Of a DNA stretch of 64,000 bases, positions 25,722-37,300 are shown piece after piece. Source of the DNA: an uncultured Verrucomicrobia subdivision 3 bacterium (GTDB lineage Bacteria; Verrucomicrobiota; Verrucomicrobiia; Limisphaerales; UBA11358); NCBI GenBank assembly GCA_903922735.1, contig CAIXUZ010000045.1, forward strand, positions 1 to 64,000, in the 5' to 3' direction. Both the position numbers and the translations under genes were made by a program. The notes beneath the pieces were generated by a model that worked only from the letters and a program-made list of their open reading frames with translations, did no database searches and was not told the DNA's origin. The stretch's first letter is position 1. Each line of letters opens with the position of its first letter.

Positions 25722-28118
25722 TTACTTCACCCGATATCCCATTGGCTTGAGCACGGTACCGTCTGGAAACTGATAAGCGGTTGGACCGAAATTAACGGCG
25801 ACGGTGGTCCCGTTGGCGAAAGTAGTTTGCTGCACATTCCGGTCCGAGGTGAGGAACCGGTGATCCGTCATCTCACTGTAGCCGACCCGGCGAACGGTCG
25901 GGCAGGTGTTGCGGTAGCTTTGGGCGAAGCGCGCCTTGTGCTCCTGCCAGAATTTCTGGTCGAACATGAACATCGGCGGCGTGGCATAGAGCACGTTGAA
26001 TAGGTCACGCTTATCCCAAAGCATCGGCAACTTGTTGTTGTAATCACCCCAATACCATTGCGCCACGACGCACTCGTGATACACCAGTTCCCACAGCGGC
26101 AGACGATACTGATGGCCAAGCTGGAATTTAACGACCCGTTCCGGGGCGTTGGTCCAGATGCGCGCGGTATTGCGACCGGCATCAGGAATGCGGTAGGGGC
26201 CGAGGCTCATCATGCCCTCAAAATAATGCAGGAACGGCACTGCGGCATCGTGTCCCGTCTCACATCCGGTGACCAGCTGGCTGTCATGCGAAACGTAGTC
26301 GAGGAGTTTCATCTTCCATTCCTTGCTGTCGGTGCGGGTCATCGGGTGCGCGGGGTTGTAGCATTCGAACCACGGTGCCGCGGTGGTGGTGTCGATGAAG
26401 CGGCAGCGGTAAGGATGCGTGGCCAGCTCCACCGAGATGCGCTTCCGGGCATAGTCGGGGGCGCGCTTATCGCAAAGGACGCCGCAGTAATACCAATCAT
26501 TGTTCTTGCCCTCCACGCCCCAGCCACGTAGCCAGTCGCCGTTGGCTTTGAGGTTGATATCCTGCGGCCAGCCATCGCTGGTCCAGTCCGCGTGCTGGTA
26601 GCGAAGAAATGGAAAATTCGTCGGGGCCATCGCGTCCTGATAGATGTCATAGCGGCTGGTCAGCACGCCAAGATCGTTTAATGCCCGCAGATTCTCGGGC
26701 GTTTGCTGGTTGCTCCAGAGAATGCGGTCAATCCCGGCGGACTGCATCTCTTTCGCGATGCCAACCGAATTTTTCTCATGACACCAAACATTCACCGCGC
26801 CGACGAGCATATCGACGTTGGGGTTTTCCTTCCGTTTTTGCTCAAGTGTTTTAAAAAGGCCGATCTTCTGCGCATAAGCCCGGTAGCGCTTGGCCATGGC
26901 CACATGGCCGCCTTGGTCGAAGAACACATAACGCAAGCGGCGTGGATAAACGAATTGTCCGCGCTGAGCTTCCCACTGCGGCGCGACCGCGAGGAGTCCG
27001 TTGGGGCGTTCGAGGTGGATGGCTGCGTCGTCAGGTGTTTCGATGATGACTTCGTGGCCGCGCGCACCATCAGTCACACCCCAGAACGCCATACAGATAC
27101 CGTGGCCCCCGTAGGCAACGAGCCTGAACGGCTCAATGGATTTGTCCTCAACGGGAAAGGAAATGCCTTCATTCATCGGCACGACCAGATATTCGCCAGG
27201 GCGGGAAGCGAATGGATGCGGGTATTGGAGGGAAGTAGTCAAATCGCCTTTCCCCGACAATTCGAACGTGAATTCCGGCAGGTTGGCTTCGAGCCGGATG
27301 GTGCCGGTCAGTTCCGAACCGGAAGCCAGATCCGAGAGGGAGAGGTTAATCTGGTCGCCTTTGGCGGTGGCGCTGGTGAGAATGAAATTAGCCGAGCTCG
27401 GCGACTGTTCCGTGCGCTGGCCATTTCGACGGTCAAGGACTGTCAAAGTGGCGTTGCTGGTGTTGAGAAATAGTTCCAAGTTTGAATTCTTGATGGTGAG
27501 CGTGGCTGGGAGATTGGCGGGACGCATCGCGCTGACGTTGCCTTTTTTCTCAAGCGAAAAGTCATCCACCCTAACCGTGAGCGGGCCATGCCCAATCAAA
27601 CGTGGCCGAATTTCCGTGACGCCTACGGGAACCACAAAGCGGGTTCGAACCCTCTGCCAATCGGCGACGGCGCCCTGCAAAGATCGGGCACCGTAGGACC
27701 ACTCGACGGCTTTGCCGGCGCGATCATAGGTGGTGACGCAGACAGTGGCGCTGCCGGTTTGGCTCCCCATTTTCAACCAGGCTTCCAGTTCGCAAATGTC
27801 GCCGGCTTGCACCGGCAGTTGGGACAGTGGCTCGAAGCTCCAATCGTTTTGGCCGCGATGCTCAATGCGGGCGGATTGCCTGCCGGTGTGGGCCACGGCG
27901 GTATCAATTGCGAGTGATCCAGCATTGGCCTCGCGCGTCCACAGCGGCCGCCAGGCGCTCAAGCCGGATTCAAATCCACCATTAGTAATGATGCCCGCGT
28001 GGCAAACAAAGTTGCCGATCAGCACCACCAGCCAGAAGCTGACAGCAATTTTTAAATGACTGAAACCGGCGAGACGTGTATGGACAACAGCTTTCATGGC
28101 GTTGTGAAGTTGAATCAT
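25722..28118 (-). CDS. Secreted CBM-containing protein, putative glycoside hydrolase
   Basis: 798 residues; the start may be ATG 28118 or ATG 28097, which places a hydrophobic signal (IAVSFWLVVLIGNFVCHAG) closer to the N-terminus. A jelly-roll carbohydrate-binding module of the CBM4/9 type follows (GIITNGGFESGLSAWRP to VRVDDFSLEKKG, about 42-195). The remaining ~600 residues include a beta-sandwich and what looks like a TIM-barrel portion (GIDRILWSNQQTPENLRAL, CRFIDTTTAAPWFECY). It resembles uncharacterised GH-like proteins such as DUF6259, but I cannot name the family or catalytic residues with certainty. Confidence 0.65.
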   Translation of the reverse strand: MIQLHNAMKAVVHTRLAGFSHLKIAVSFWLVVLIGNFVCHAGIITNGGFESGLSAWRPLWTREANAGSLAIDTAVAHTGRQSARIEHRGQNDWSFEPLSQLPVQAGDICELEAWLKMGSQTGSATVCVTTYDRAGKAVEWSYGARSLQGAVADWQRVRTRFVVPVGVTEIRPRLIGHGPLTVRVDDFSLEKKGNVSAMRPANLPATLTIKNSNLELFLNTSNATLTVLDRRNGQRTEQSPSSANFILTSATAKGDQINLSLSDLASGSELTGTIRLEANLPEFTFELSGKGDLTTSLQYPHPFASRPGEYLVVPMNEGISFPVEDKSIEPFRLVAYGGHGICMAFWGVTDGARGHEVIIETPDDAAIHLERPNGLLAVAPQWEAQRGQFVYPRRLRYVFFDQGGHVAMAKRYRAYAQKIGLFKTLEQKRKENPNVDMLVGAVNVWCHEKNSVGIAKEMQSAGIDRILWSNQQTPENLRALNDLGVLTSRYDIYQDAMAPTNFPFLRYQHADWTSDGWPQDINLKANGDWLRGWGVEGKNNDWYYCGVLCDKRAPDYARKRISVELATHPYRCRFIDTTTAAPWFECYNPAHPMTRTDSKEWKMKLLDYVSHDSQLVTGCETGHDAAVPFLHYFEGMMSLGPYRIPDAGRNTARIWTNAPERVVKFQLGHQYRLPLWELVYHECVVAQWYWGDYNNKLPMLWDKRDLFNVLYATPPMFMFDQKFWQEHKARFAQSYRNTCPTVRRVGYSEMTDHRFLTSDRNVQQTTFANGTTVAVNFGPTAYQFPDGTVLKPMGYRVK

Positions 28119-28183
28119 GATGGAGTAAAAACTCGCAAAAAGAAAATCAAGTTTTGCAGGAGACGCAAAATTATTTAACTAAA

Positions 28184-28210
28184 TGGTCGGGGCGGGGAGA
28201 TTTGAACTCC
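28184..28210 (-). other. tRNA-Pro-like 3' end fragment, possible attachment site
   Basis: On the minus strand the sequence reads GGAG-TTCAAAT-CTCC, a T-arm with the conserved TTCAAAT loop, followed by the acceptor strand CGCCCCG, discriminator A and CCA. The acceptor strand fits tRNA-Pro (5' partner CGGGGCG). No D-arm, anticodon arm or 5' acceptor strand is found upstream, so it is a fragment and not a gene. Such 3' tRNA ends are typical att-site duplicates left by integrases. No integrase gene is present in the window. Confidence 0.55.
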
Positions 28211-28227
28211 GTCAGCGTGTTTTTACG

Positions 28228-28269
28228 AAACCATTGAAAACAAATGGTGATCAATGGCATCAATGGTTT
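28228..28269. repeat. Inverted repeat between the giant gene and the tRNA fragment
   Basis: AAACCATTGA at 28228-28237 and TCAATGGTTT at 28260-28269 are perfect 10-bp complements around a 22-bp spacer that itself contains another CAATGG. It could be the 3' UTR hairpin of the giant gene or part of a recombination site; no T-tract follows. Confidence 0.5.
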
Positions 28270-28385
28270 TAAGCGTTTTCTTATATTTCGTTAAGATGCG
28301 GTAAAATGCAACAAAATGCGTTTTGCTTGATAGATAAAGATAGATTTTCCCACCCTATCCGATCGCAAATAATCATATTTTTTGA

Positions 28386-31300
28386 TTACTGACTCAACCT
28401 GAAAAACTGCGCGGGATTGGTCGCGGGCAGTATAATTTGCAGATTGGTTCCGCTGACTGACGGTGAACCCAGATTGCTGTTCCAAATTCCCGACGTCAAG
28501 TTTTCAATCGATTGCACGTAGTAATTGCTGTAAATCTGCGGCCAGCTCAGCATCAAGCTGCCGTTGCCCACTTGAAGTTGGAGCTGCAACATCGGAGCTT
28601 CCGGCGGCAAGGTGATTTCGCCGCTGTTGTAATTCGCGCTCAATACTCCCGCCGTGCTATCACATACCTGTTCAACGACGGGGTTGGTGGCCACGAAGGT
28701 CACCGGCGTCTTCCCTCTAGCGGTATTTTTAACGCCAAAACTAAGCAAGGCCAGTTGATTGCTTCCCGCTGGGAACACCGAGCCAGAACTCAAGGACAGG
28801 GCAATTCCCAACCGGCCGGAAGCCACCTGGTTGCTATTCACGTTAAACTGGGTGGCGTTGGCCGCCGCACCTTTGGCGGCGCCCCTGAACGTCAGTTTCG
28901 CCGGATCAAAGGTCACATTGAATCCGAGCGCATTTTCATTGCCCACGGAGATCATGCTCACCGGCACGATGATCGTTTGACCATTGGTCGCCGCCAGGGA
29001 CGCCAATTGAATCGTCCGGTTTTGACCGGCGTCCTTCGACTGCACGGATAAAGAACCAGCCATCGCTTTCATTTTTGGCGCACCGCTGCTGACCACCGTC
29101 AACGGATCCAGATGGGCGGCATAGCGGCCCGCCTGCACCCAGTCTGCTACTGTTAAGAGTCCGTCCGCATTGTTTCGGGGGGCGCAATCCGCCCGGAGCA
29201 TCTCGTCGGCATTCGTCGGCGATTCCAGACCGATCACATAGCGCCCAATCTGGCCCCAGTCGCGCAGATCCACCGTGTAGTCGCCTCCTGGTCGGGGATA
29301 CACATCCGCCGCATATTCCGTAGGCACGACCAGCACGCTGCCGCCCGTATAAACCACATTGGTCAGCAATTCAAAGTTGCTGTCAATCACCTGTTGGGCG
29401 ACCGGCAACTGCACAAAGCTGATGCTGCCAACCCGGTTGCTGGTTACCGGTTGGACGAGGAAAATCAGGTTCACCAGCAACTGATCGCCCGGGGCAAAGC
29501 CGGCAAAGTTCTGGAAGGTCAAACCCACTTGTCCCGGAATCGGGGAGTTGGTCGTGACGAAGACGTTCGGGTCATCCACCCCCGCGAACGTCAGCAAGCT
29601 CGTGTCAAAACCCACGCTAAACTGCAGGCTGAACTCCCGGCCCAAGGCGCGCAACCGCATCGGCACGCTTACCGTGCCACCAGATACTCCATTAGTGCTG
29701 ACCACATACACCTGGGCATTTACATTCAGCAGGGAATTGGAGCTGGTGATACTCCCGCCCAAGTTGGTGATCACCACGCTATAAATGCCCGCGTCAGTTC
29801 CTGACACCGCGCTGATGGTCAGATTGCTGGTGCCCGAGCCGCTGATCGTGCCGCCGTCATTCAACGGCGTGCCATCTTTCTTCCAGCGATAAACCAAAGG
29901 ACCAGTGCCGCCCGCAGTTACGGTAAATGAAGCCGGGCTGTCCACCACTACCGTCTGACCGGCCACAGGTTGGGTGACCACGAACGGCAACACCGGTTGG
30001 ATCACCAGCGTGTTCGTGGCGCTGCCCTGATAATTGAGTTCGCTGATCGCGCCCACCACCGTGTATGAACCCAGATTGGTCGGCGCTCCGCTGATGCCGT
30101 TGTAGGTCAGGATCACGGTCAATCCCAATGGCGTTGTGCTCACGGTCACGTTCCTGGTCGTGCCGTCGTAGAATTGGCTCAAATTACCGAGTGTCACGCC
30201 AGCGAAAGCTTTGGCGATGACCAGCGTATTCGTTGCACTACCGGTATAATTGGTGTCCACCACCGTGCCAATCACCGTGTAGCTGCCGGCGTTTGTGGGA
30301 GGATTCACCGAGCCATTGTAGGTCTTGGCCACCGATAGACTCGCCGGCACGGTTGAAACCGTCACGCTCCGGCTGTTGCCGTTATAGGTCTGATTCAGGT
30401 TGGCCAATAACACCGTCGCAATTCCTTTGCTGATGACCAGCGTGTTCGTGGCGCCGCCCTGATAATTGGTGTCCACCACAGTGCCGATCACGGTGTAGCT
30501 GCCCACATTGGTGGGCGCATTGGCGGAACCGTTGTAGGCAAGATTCACGGTCAACCCGGATGGCGTTGTGCTGGCGGTCACGCTTCTGGCGGTGCCGTCA
30601 TAATTCTGGGCCAAGCCAATTAGACTCACGGCCGCCGTCCCTTTGCTGATAACCAAGGTGTTAGTCGCACTGCCCTGATAATTGAGCTCGTTGATCGTCC
30701 CAATCACCGTGTAGCTGCCAATATTCGTCGGCGCGCTGCTCGAACCGTTGTAGGTAAAGACGACGGCCAAACCGGATGGCGTAGAGCTTGCCGTCGCATT
30801 TCTGCCCGTGCCGTCGTAGGCTTGCGCGAGGCTGCCCAGACTTACGGCGGCGGTCGCCTTCCCAATGACCAGCGTGTTTGTCGCGACGCCTTGATAATTA
30901 TTATCTACCACCGTGCCGATCACGGTGTAGCTGCCCACATTCGTCGGGGAATTAGCTGAACCGTTGTAGGTAACATTCACTGTCAGCCCAGCTGGCGTGG
31001 TCGAAACACTAACCGACTTCGCCGTTCCATTATAAATCTGCGCCAAGCTGCCCAGATTCACTGTGGCGACTGCCTTCCCAATGACCAGCGTGTTGGTCGA
31101 GGCACCTTGATAATTGATTTCGTTGATTGTGCCAATCACGGTGTAGTTGCCCACATTCGTCGGGGCGGTGCTCGAACCGTTGTAGGTCACATTCACCGTC
31201 AACCCGGCTGGCGTGGTCGAAACGCTGATCGCTTTAGCCGCGCCATCATACGTCTGCGCGAGATTGCTCAGATTCACCGTTCCTGCCGCTTTCCCGACGA

Positions 31301-34300
31301 CCAGCGTGTTTGTAGCGCTGCCTTTGTAATTCAATTCGTTGATGGTTCCGATGATGGTGTAACTGCCCGCGTTCGTCCGGGCAGTGCTCAAACCGTTGTA
31401 GGTAAAGCCAACCGTCAAACCAACGGGGGCCGTGCTCGCGGTCACGCTCCTGGCCGTTCCGTCATAGGTCTGCGTCAAATTGCCAATATTCACGATCGCC
31501 GAAGCCTTGCTGATGACCAGAGTATTCGTCGCCGCTCCTTGGTAGTTGAACTCATTGATGGTTCCGATCACCGCGTAGCTGCCCACATTGGTCGGCGCAG
31601 CGGTCAAACCATTGTAGGTAAAGACGACCGCCAAACCGCCGGGGGCGGTGATCGCCGCCGCCAGTTTGGCCGCGCCATCGTAGGTTTGCGAGAGGCTGCC
31701 GGCCGTAAACGTCACGGAGGCGGAGGCTTTGCTTATCAACAGCGTGTTCGTTGAAGCACCTTGATAATTGAATTCGTTGATCGTGCCCACCACCGTGTAG
31801 CTGCCGGCATTCGTCGGCGCATTGGGTGAACCATTGTAGGTCAAATTCACGGTCAGACCCGAGGGCGTGGTCGAAACGCTGACCGCTTTTGCCGCACCAT
31901 TGTAGGTTTGTGTCAAATTGCCCAGATCCACCGAGGCGGGCGCTTTGCCAATGACCAGCGTGTTGGTGGCACTGCCTTGATAATTGGATTCATTGAGGAT
32001 GCCAACCACGGTGTAGCTGCCCGCGTTCGTCGGCGCATTGACCAAACCATCATAGGTCACGGCCACCGCCACCCCAGCCGGCATCGTGCTCGCGGTCACG
32101 CTCTTGGCTTCGCCATCATAGATCTGATTCAAACCGCCAAAGACCACCCCCGCCGTCGCCTTGCCGATGACTAGCGTGTTCGTCGTGCTGAAGGCCGCGT
32201 AGTTGTTGTCGGCAATGCTGCCCACCACCGCGTAGCTGCCCGCGTTCGTCGGCGCATTGACCAAACCATCATAGGTTACGGTCACCGCCACCCCAGTCGG
32301 CTCTGTGGTCGCAGTCACAGTTCGCGCCGTTTCATCGTAGGTTTGCGCGAGATCACTCAAATTCACCGTGGCCGCTGCCTGATTGATGACTAGCGTATTC
32401 GTCGCGCTACCCTGATAGTTGGGTTCGTTGATGGTTCCCACCACCGTGTAGTTGCCCGCATTGGTCGGGACATGAGCCAAACCATTGTAGGTCACATTCA
32501 CCGTCAATCCTGCGGGGGTCGTGCTAACGGTCGCCGGCCTTGCCGCGCCGTCAAAAATCTGAATGAGGTTGCCAAAGCTCACGGCGGCGGACGCCTTCCC
32601 GATGACCAGCGTGTTCGTTGAAGCACCTTGGTAATTGAGTTCGTTGATCGTGCCAATCACCGTGTAGCTACCGGTATTCGTCGGTGCAATGGTGGAACCG
32701 TTGTAGGTGACATCCACCGTCAGCCCAATTGGCGTGGTTGAAATGCTGACGGCCTTCGCGATTCCATCGTAGATCTGAACCAGATTGTCCAGATTCACCG
32801 AGGCATTTGCTTTGGCGATCACGAGCGTGTTGGTCGCGGCGCCTTGATAATTGAGTTCGTTGATCGTCCCCACCACCGCGTAGCTGCCCACATTCGTCGG
32901 CGCATTGGCTGAATCATTGTAGGTGACATCCACAAGCAATGCCGAAGGCGTGGTCGAAACGCTGACGGCCTTCGCGGTTCCGTCGAACGTCTGCGTCAGA
33001 TTGTCCAAGGTCACACTGGCGGGAGCTTTACCGATGAACACAGTGTTCGTTGCGCTGCCCTGATAATTAAGTTCGTTGATCGTCCCCACCACCGTGTAGG
33101 CGCCGGCGTTCGTCGGGGCATCGATCAAACCGTTATAGGTCACATTCACCGTCAATCCGGCTGGCAGAGTTGAAACGCTGACGGCCTTCGCGGTACCATC
33201 AAAGATGTGTGAAAGATTGCCCAGATCCACCGTGGCGGGCGCTTTTCTGACCACCAGCGTGTTGGTGGCGCTGAAGTGGGCATAGTTGGTGTCCGCAATG
33301 CTGCCCACCACCGTGTAGGCGCCCGCATTCGTCGGGGCCTCTGGCAAACCGTTATAGCTCACCGCCACCGCCACTCCTACCGGCGTCGTGGTCGCGGTCA
33401 CAGTTCGCTCTGTGCCATCATAGGTTTGCGCGAGGTTGCTCAGATTTACCGTGGCCGTGGCCTGATTGATGACCAGAGTGTTCGTTGCGGATCCCTGATA
33501 ATTGAGTTCGTTGATCGCCCCAACCACCGCGTAGCTGCCCGCATTCGTCGGGGCATTCGTGGCTGCATTGTAAGTAAACACCACCACCAGGTTGGTGGGA
33601 ACCGTAGTCGCCGTGGCCAGCTTGGCTGCGCCATCAAAAGTTTGTACCAAGCTGCCTAGATTTACGGTGGCCGTGGCTTTGCCAATCAACAACGTGTTCG
33701 TGACGCTGCCCTGATAATTAATTTCCTCGATGGTCCCGATTACCGTGTAGGTGCCCGCGTTCGTCGGGGCATTCGTTGAGCCGTTGTAGGTAATCGCCAC
33801 CACCAGATTGGTCGGATCCGTGCTGGCTGTCGCCGACTTGGCGGCGCCGTTGTAGGTGTTGGTGAGGTTGCTCAAAACCACGCTGGCTGGGGCCTTGGCG
33901 ATGACCAAGGTGTTGGTGACCACCCCTTGATAGACGTCATCCACAACGGTGCCAATCACCGTATAGCTGCCGGCCTCAGTTGGCGCATTGGGCGAGCCAT
34001 TATACTCAATCAAAACCAGCAAGTCAGCTGGAGTGGTCGAAACCGTCACGCTCTTGGTGTCGCCATCATAGGTCTGCAGCAAGCTGCCCAGACTCACGCT
34101 GGCAGGGGTCTTGCCGATGACCAGCGTGTTGGTGACGCTGCCTTGATAGTTGGTGGTATTGACCGTGCCAATCACCTGATAAGCACCGATGGCGCTGGGA
34201 CACGTCGGCGAACCGTTGTAGGTGATATCGACCAGCAATCCGGCGGGAATGGTTGTGGCATTGATACATTTCGCCGTGCCATCATAGCTTGGATTTAATC

Positions 34301-37300
34301 CGGTTAAAATTACCGTGGCCGGCGCTTTGCCGATGATCAGTGTGTTTGTCGCACTGCCCTGATAGTTCAATTCGTTGATAGTTCCCACCACCGTGTAAAT
34401 GCCATCATTCGTCGGCAGAGCCGATAATCCGTTGTAGGTCAAAAGCACGCTTAATCCCGCCGGCGTCGTGCTCGCGTTAACACTTCTGCCCGTGCCGTCG
34501 TAATTTTGCCATAAATTGCTCAGCGTCACTGTGGCGAATGCCTTTTCAATGACCAGCACGTTGGTTACACTGGGCGTCAACGTTCCGCCAAATTCCATCG
34601 CCAGACCGACCCTTGAAAAAATATTATTGGTGACCAGTTCCCAATTGTTCGCATGATCTTTAATCCAGTAATCACAGTAATTCGTGCCGGTGGTCGGCGG
34701 GTTATAAACTGCCACGCCAACTTGATCATTACCCGACAAGCCTTGAAAAGTATAGACGACGGTGAAATCAAATGGCATTTCCACGTTTTTACTTAAGGGC
34801 AGAACCGCCCCGACTGGGCTGCCATTATATAAGTCCGAAACACTGAACTGAAGCCCCGCATCCAAAGATCCAAACAGGCTAAGTGGTGTCGAGATATCAT
34901 ACCAGCCACTGTCATAGAATAAAGTTCCCGGTGTGGGGTAGTCGTTGAAGGGCGGGCCGTCGTTCTTGTAAAACTGCACTCGCGACTGCACCAGTCCGGA
35001 AAAAGTCTCATTAGGACTGTAGTATTCAAATAGAAAACTAGTCAGGTATGGATAGGTTGCGAGTTGGCCGCGGTCGGGAAATATTTCCTGCCCGATGGTC
35101 TGATTGTTTGTGAACATCAGCCGGTATCCGGTATCCGAACTGGTGTTCTTGTAGATATAATGGCCCCGGCTGGCCTGGTAATTGATGTCATCGATTGTGC
35201 CAATCACCGTGTAGCTCCCTGCATTGGTCGGTGGCGTCACGCTCCCATTATACGTCACCACCACGCTCAAGTTCGTTGGCGTCGTGCTGTAGCTCACCAC
35301 CTTGCTCGTCCCGTCATAGACTTGTTTCAGATTACCGAACGTGAAAGTGCCATCTGCCTTACCAATCAACAGTGCGTTGGTCGCACTGCCCTGATAGTTT
35401 ACATCCACTATGGTGCCGACCACTACGTAAATGCCCGTGTTCGTGGGCGCGTTGACCAGTCCGTCGTAGGTTAAATTAATAAACAGATTCGTCGGCTCCG
35501 TGCGGCCTGTCGCCAATCTGGCAGTTCCGTCATACGTCTGGCTCAAGTTGCCGAGCGTTACTGCAGCCGACGCTTTGTTCACAACCAGAATGTTGGTCGC
35601 GCTGCCCACATAATTGGATTCGTTGATGATTCCAATCACCGTGTAACTGCCAGCGTTCGTTGGAGCATTCGTGGAGCCATTATAGGTGATAGCCACCACC
35701 AGATTGGTCGGATCGGTGATCGCTGTCACCGACTTGGCCGTGGTGTCATAAATCTGATTCAGGCTGCCAAAGATCACCGTGCCGGTCGCCTGACCGATGG
35801 TCACCGAGCCAGCAGCGCCGGCCAAAGTGTAATTTGTCACTGTTCCGTTGAAGGAGAGTTTACTGAAATCCGTAATGGCCCACGTTCCTACATTTGTCCC
35901 AGCGAGCAACGCCGTGCCTTTGAGAGTCACGCCGCTGTCCGGGATCAACAGATTGGTGATGGTGAGCAAGCTGCCCTCGATGTCGTTCGTGCCGGTGTAA
36001 GGCTGTGTGCCGCTCAAGCCGATCGCCAGCGGATTGACCGTTAAGGTGCCGCTAACATAATTGATAAGGTAATCGTTGGTGTTGATTGTCCCGCCCACGG
36101 CCCATCTGGGTGTGAGGGTGTAGGTCTTGACCGGAGCGTTGGCGGCCGTGCCGCCGCTGGCGGAGAGGGTCACCGAGTCAATCACATCCCCGTTGGTCAA
36201 GCCAACGCTTACAAAACCGGTGTAACCGGTCCCATAGGGCAAGGTTTGACCGTAAATCTTTGTTGTGTTCGTGGCAGCGATGGTCAATGCCGCCGGTAAC
36301 ACCGGAACGCTAACAAAATTAGTGACGCTATTGTAAGTGGCCAAATCAGACGGCGTGAACACCAGATTTACGTTCGTCGTGCCCACATGCGGCACCCGCG
36401 CCGGAACTTCAAAAGAAAAGGTGCCGATCACTGGCGCGTGATTGAGCGTGTTTGTTGCCGCACCACCGCTCACGACCGAGTTCGAAACCGCCTGACCGTA
36501 GGTAATTAATCCGGCTGTAGGCCAAATGATGGACGGCATGATTGCGGTCACGTTCAGGTAAAGCTCGCCACTGATAATGGCCAGCGAGGCGGAACCGGTC
36601 ACGGTTCCATTACCACCGACCGTCACGTTCGGGAGTGCGGCAGTTGCAACCAAACTGCCCGTGTTGCTGGTCATAATCTTGTGAATGCCAGTGCCCAGCG
36701 GTGCGCCCGTGTTGTTCACATTGAACATCGTGGTGCCCGACAATGTGAGTGTGCCGTTGGTGACGGTGAAGGACGGGTTCACGCCGTCATAGACCAGCGA
36801 GACTGTGCCGGAAGCGGTGCTAAAACCGTTCGCACCGCAATTCACCGTTGCCCCCACGGTGCTGTTGCTCAATGTCTGACTGCCACCCAAGATGAATCCA
36901 CTCAAGCCGGATACGTCAAAAGCTGCGCCGCAAGCAACCGTTATGCTTGGGCTGTTTGCGATCGAGGCGCTGCCGATCAATGCCAGCGTGCCCGCACTAA
37001 TCAAAGTCGGACCGCTATAAGTGTTAACCCCCAATAGCGTCAGTGTGCCACTGCCCAGTTTCGTCAACCCGCCGCCTGTGCTACTTTGGTCTTCAATCAG
37101 CGGCAACACGTTCGTGACCATGAAACCAATCGAATCAATAATAGCTCCCCCAACCTGCACCCAGTTCGTCGCGTTGATCGTGGTTAAATTGGTATCAATC
37201 AGGTTTCCATTGTCACCTACCGACAACTGGCCACCGTTGAAGTTTAGTTTAGAATTAATGCCGCCTAGAATGATCGAATTCACATTAGTGAGCACGCCGC

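Noticed and set aside
28184..28300. Complete tRNA gene
   Set aside because: Only the T-arm and the 3' acceptor strand are present; no anticodon or D-arm can be folded from the upstream sequence.
30000..35790. CRISPR-like regular repetition
   Set aside because: Units are ~216 bp, contiguous and coding, with no short repeats alternating with unique spacers.
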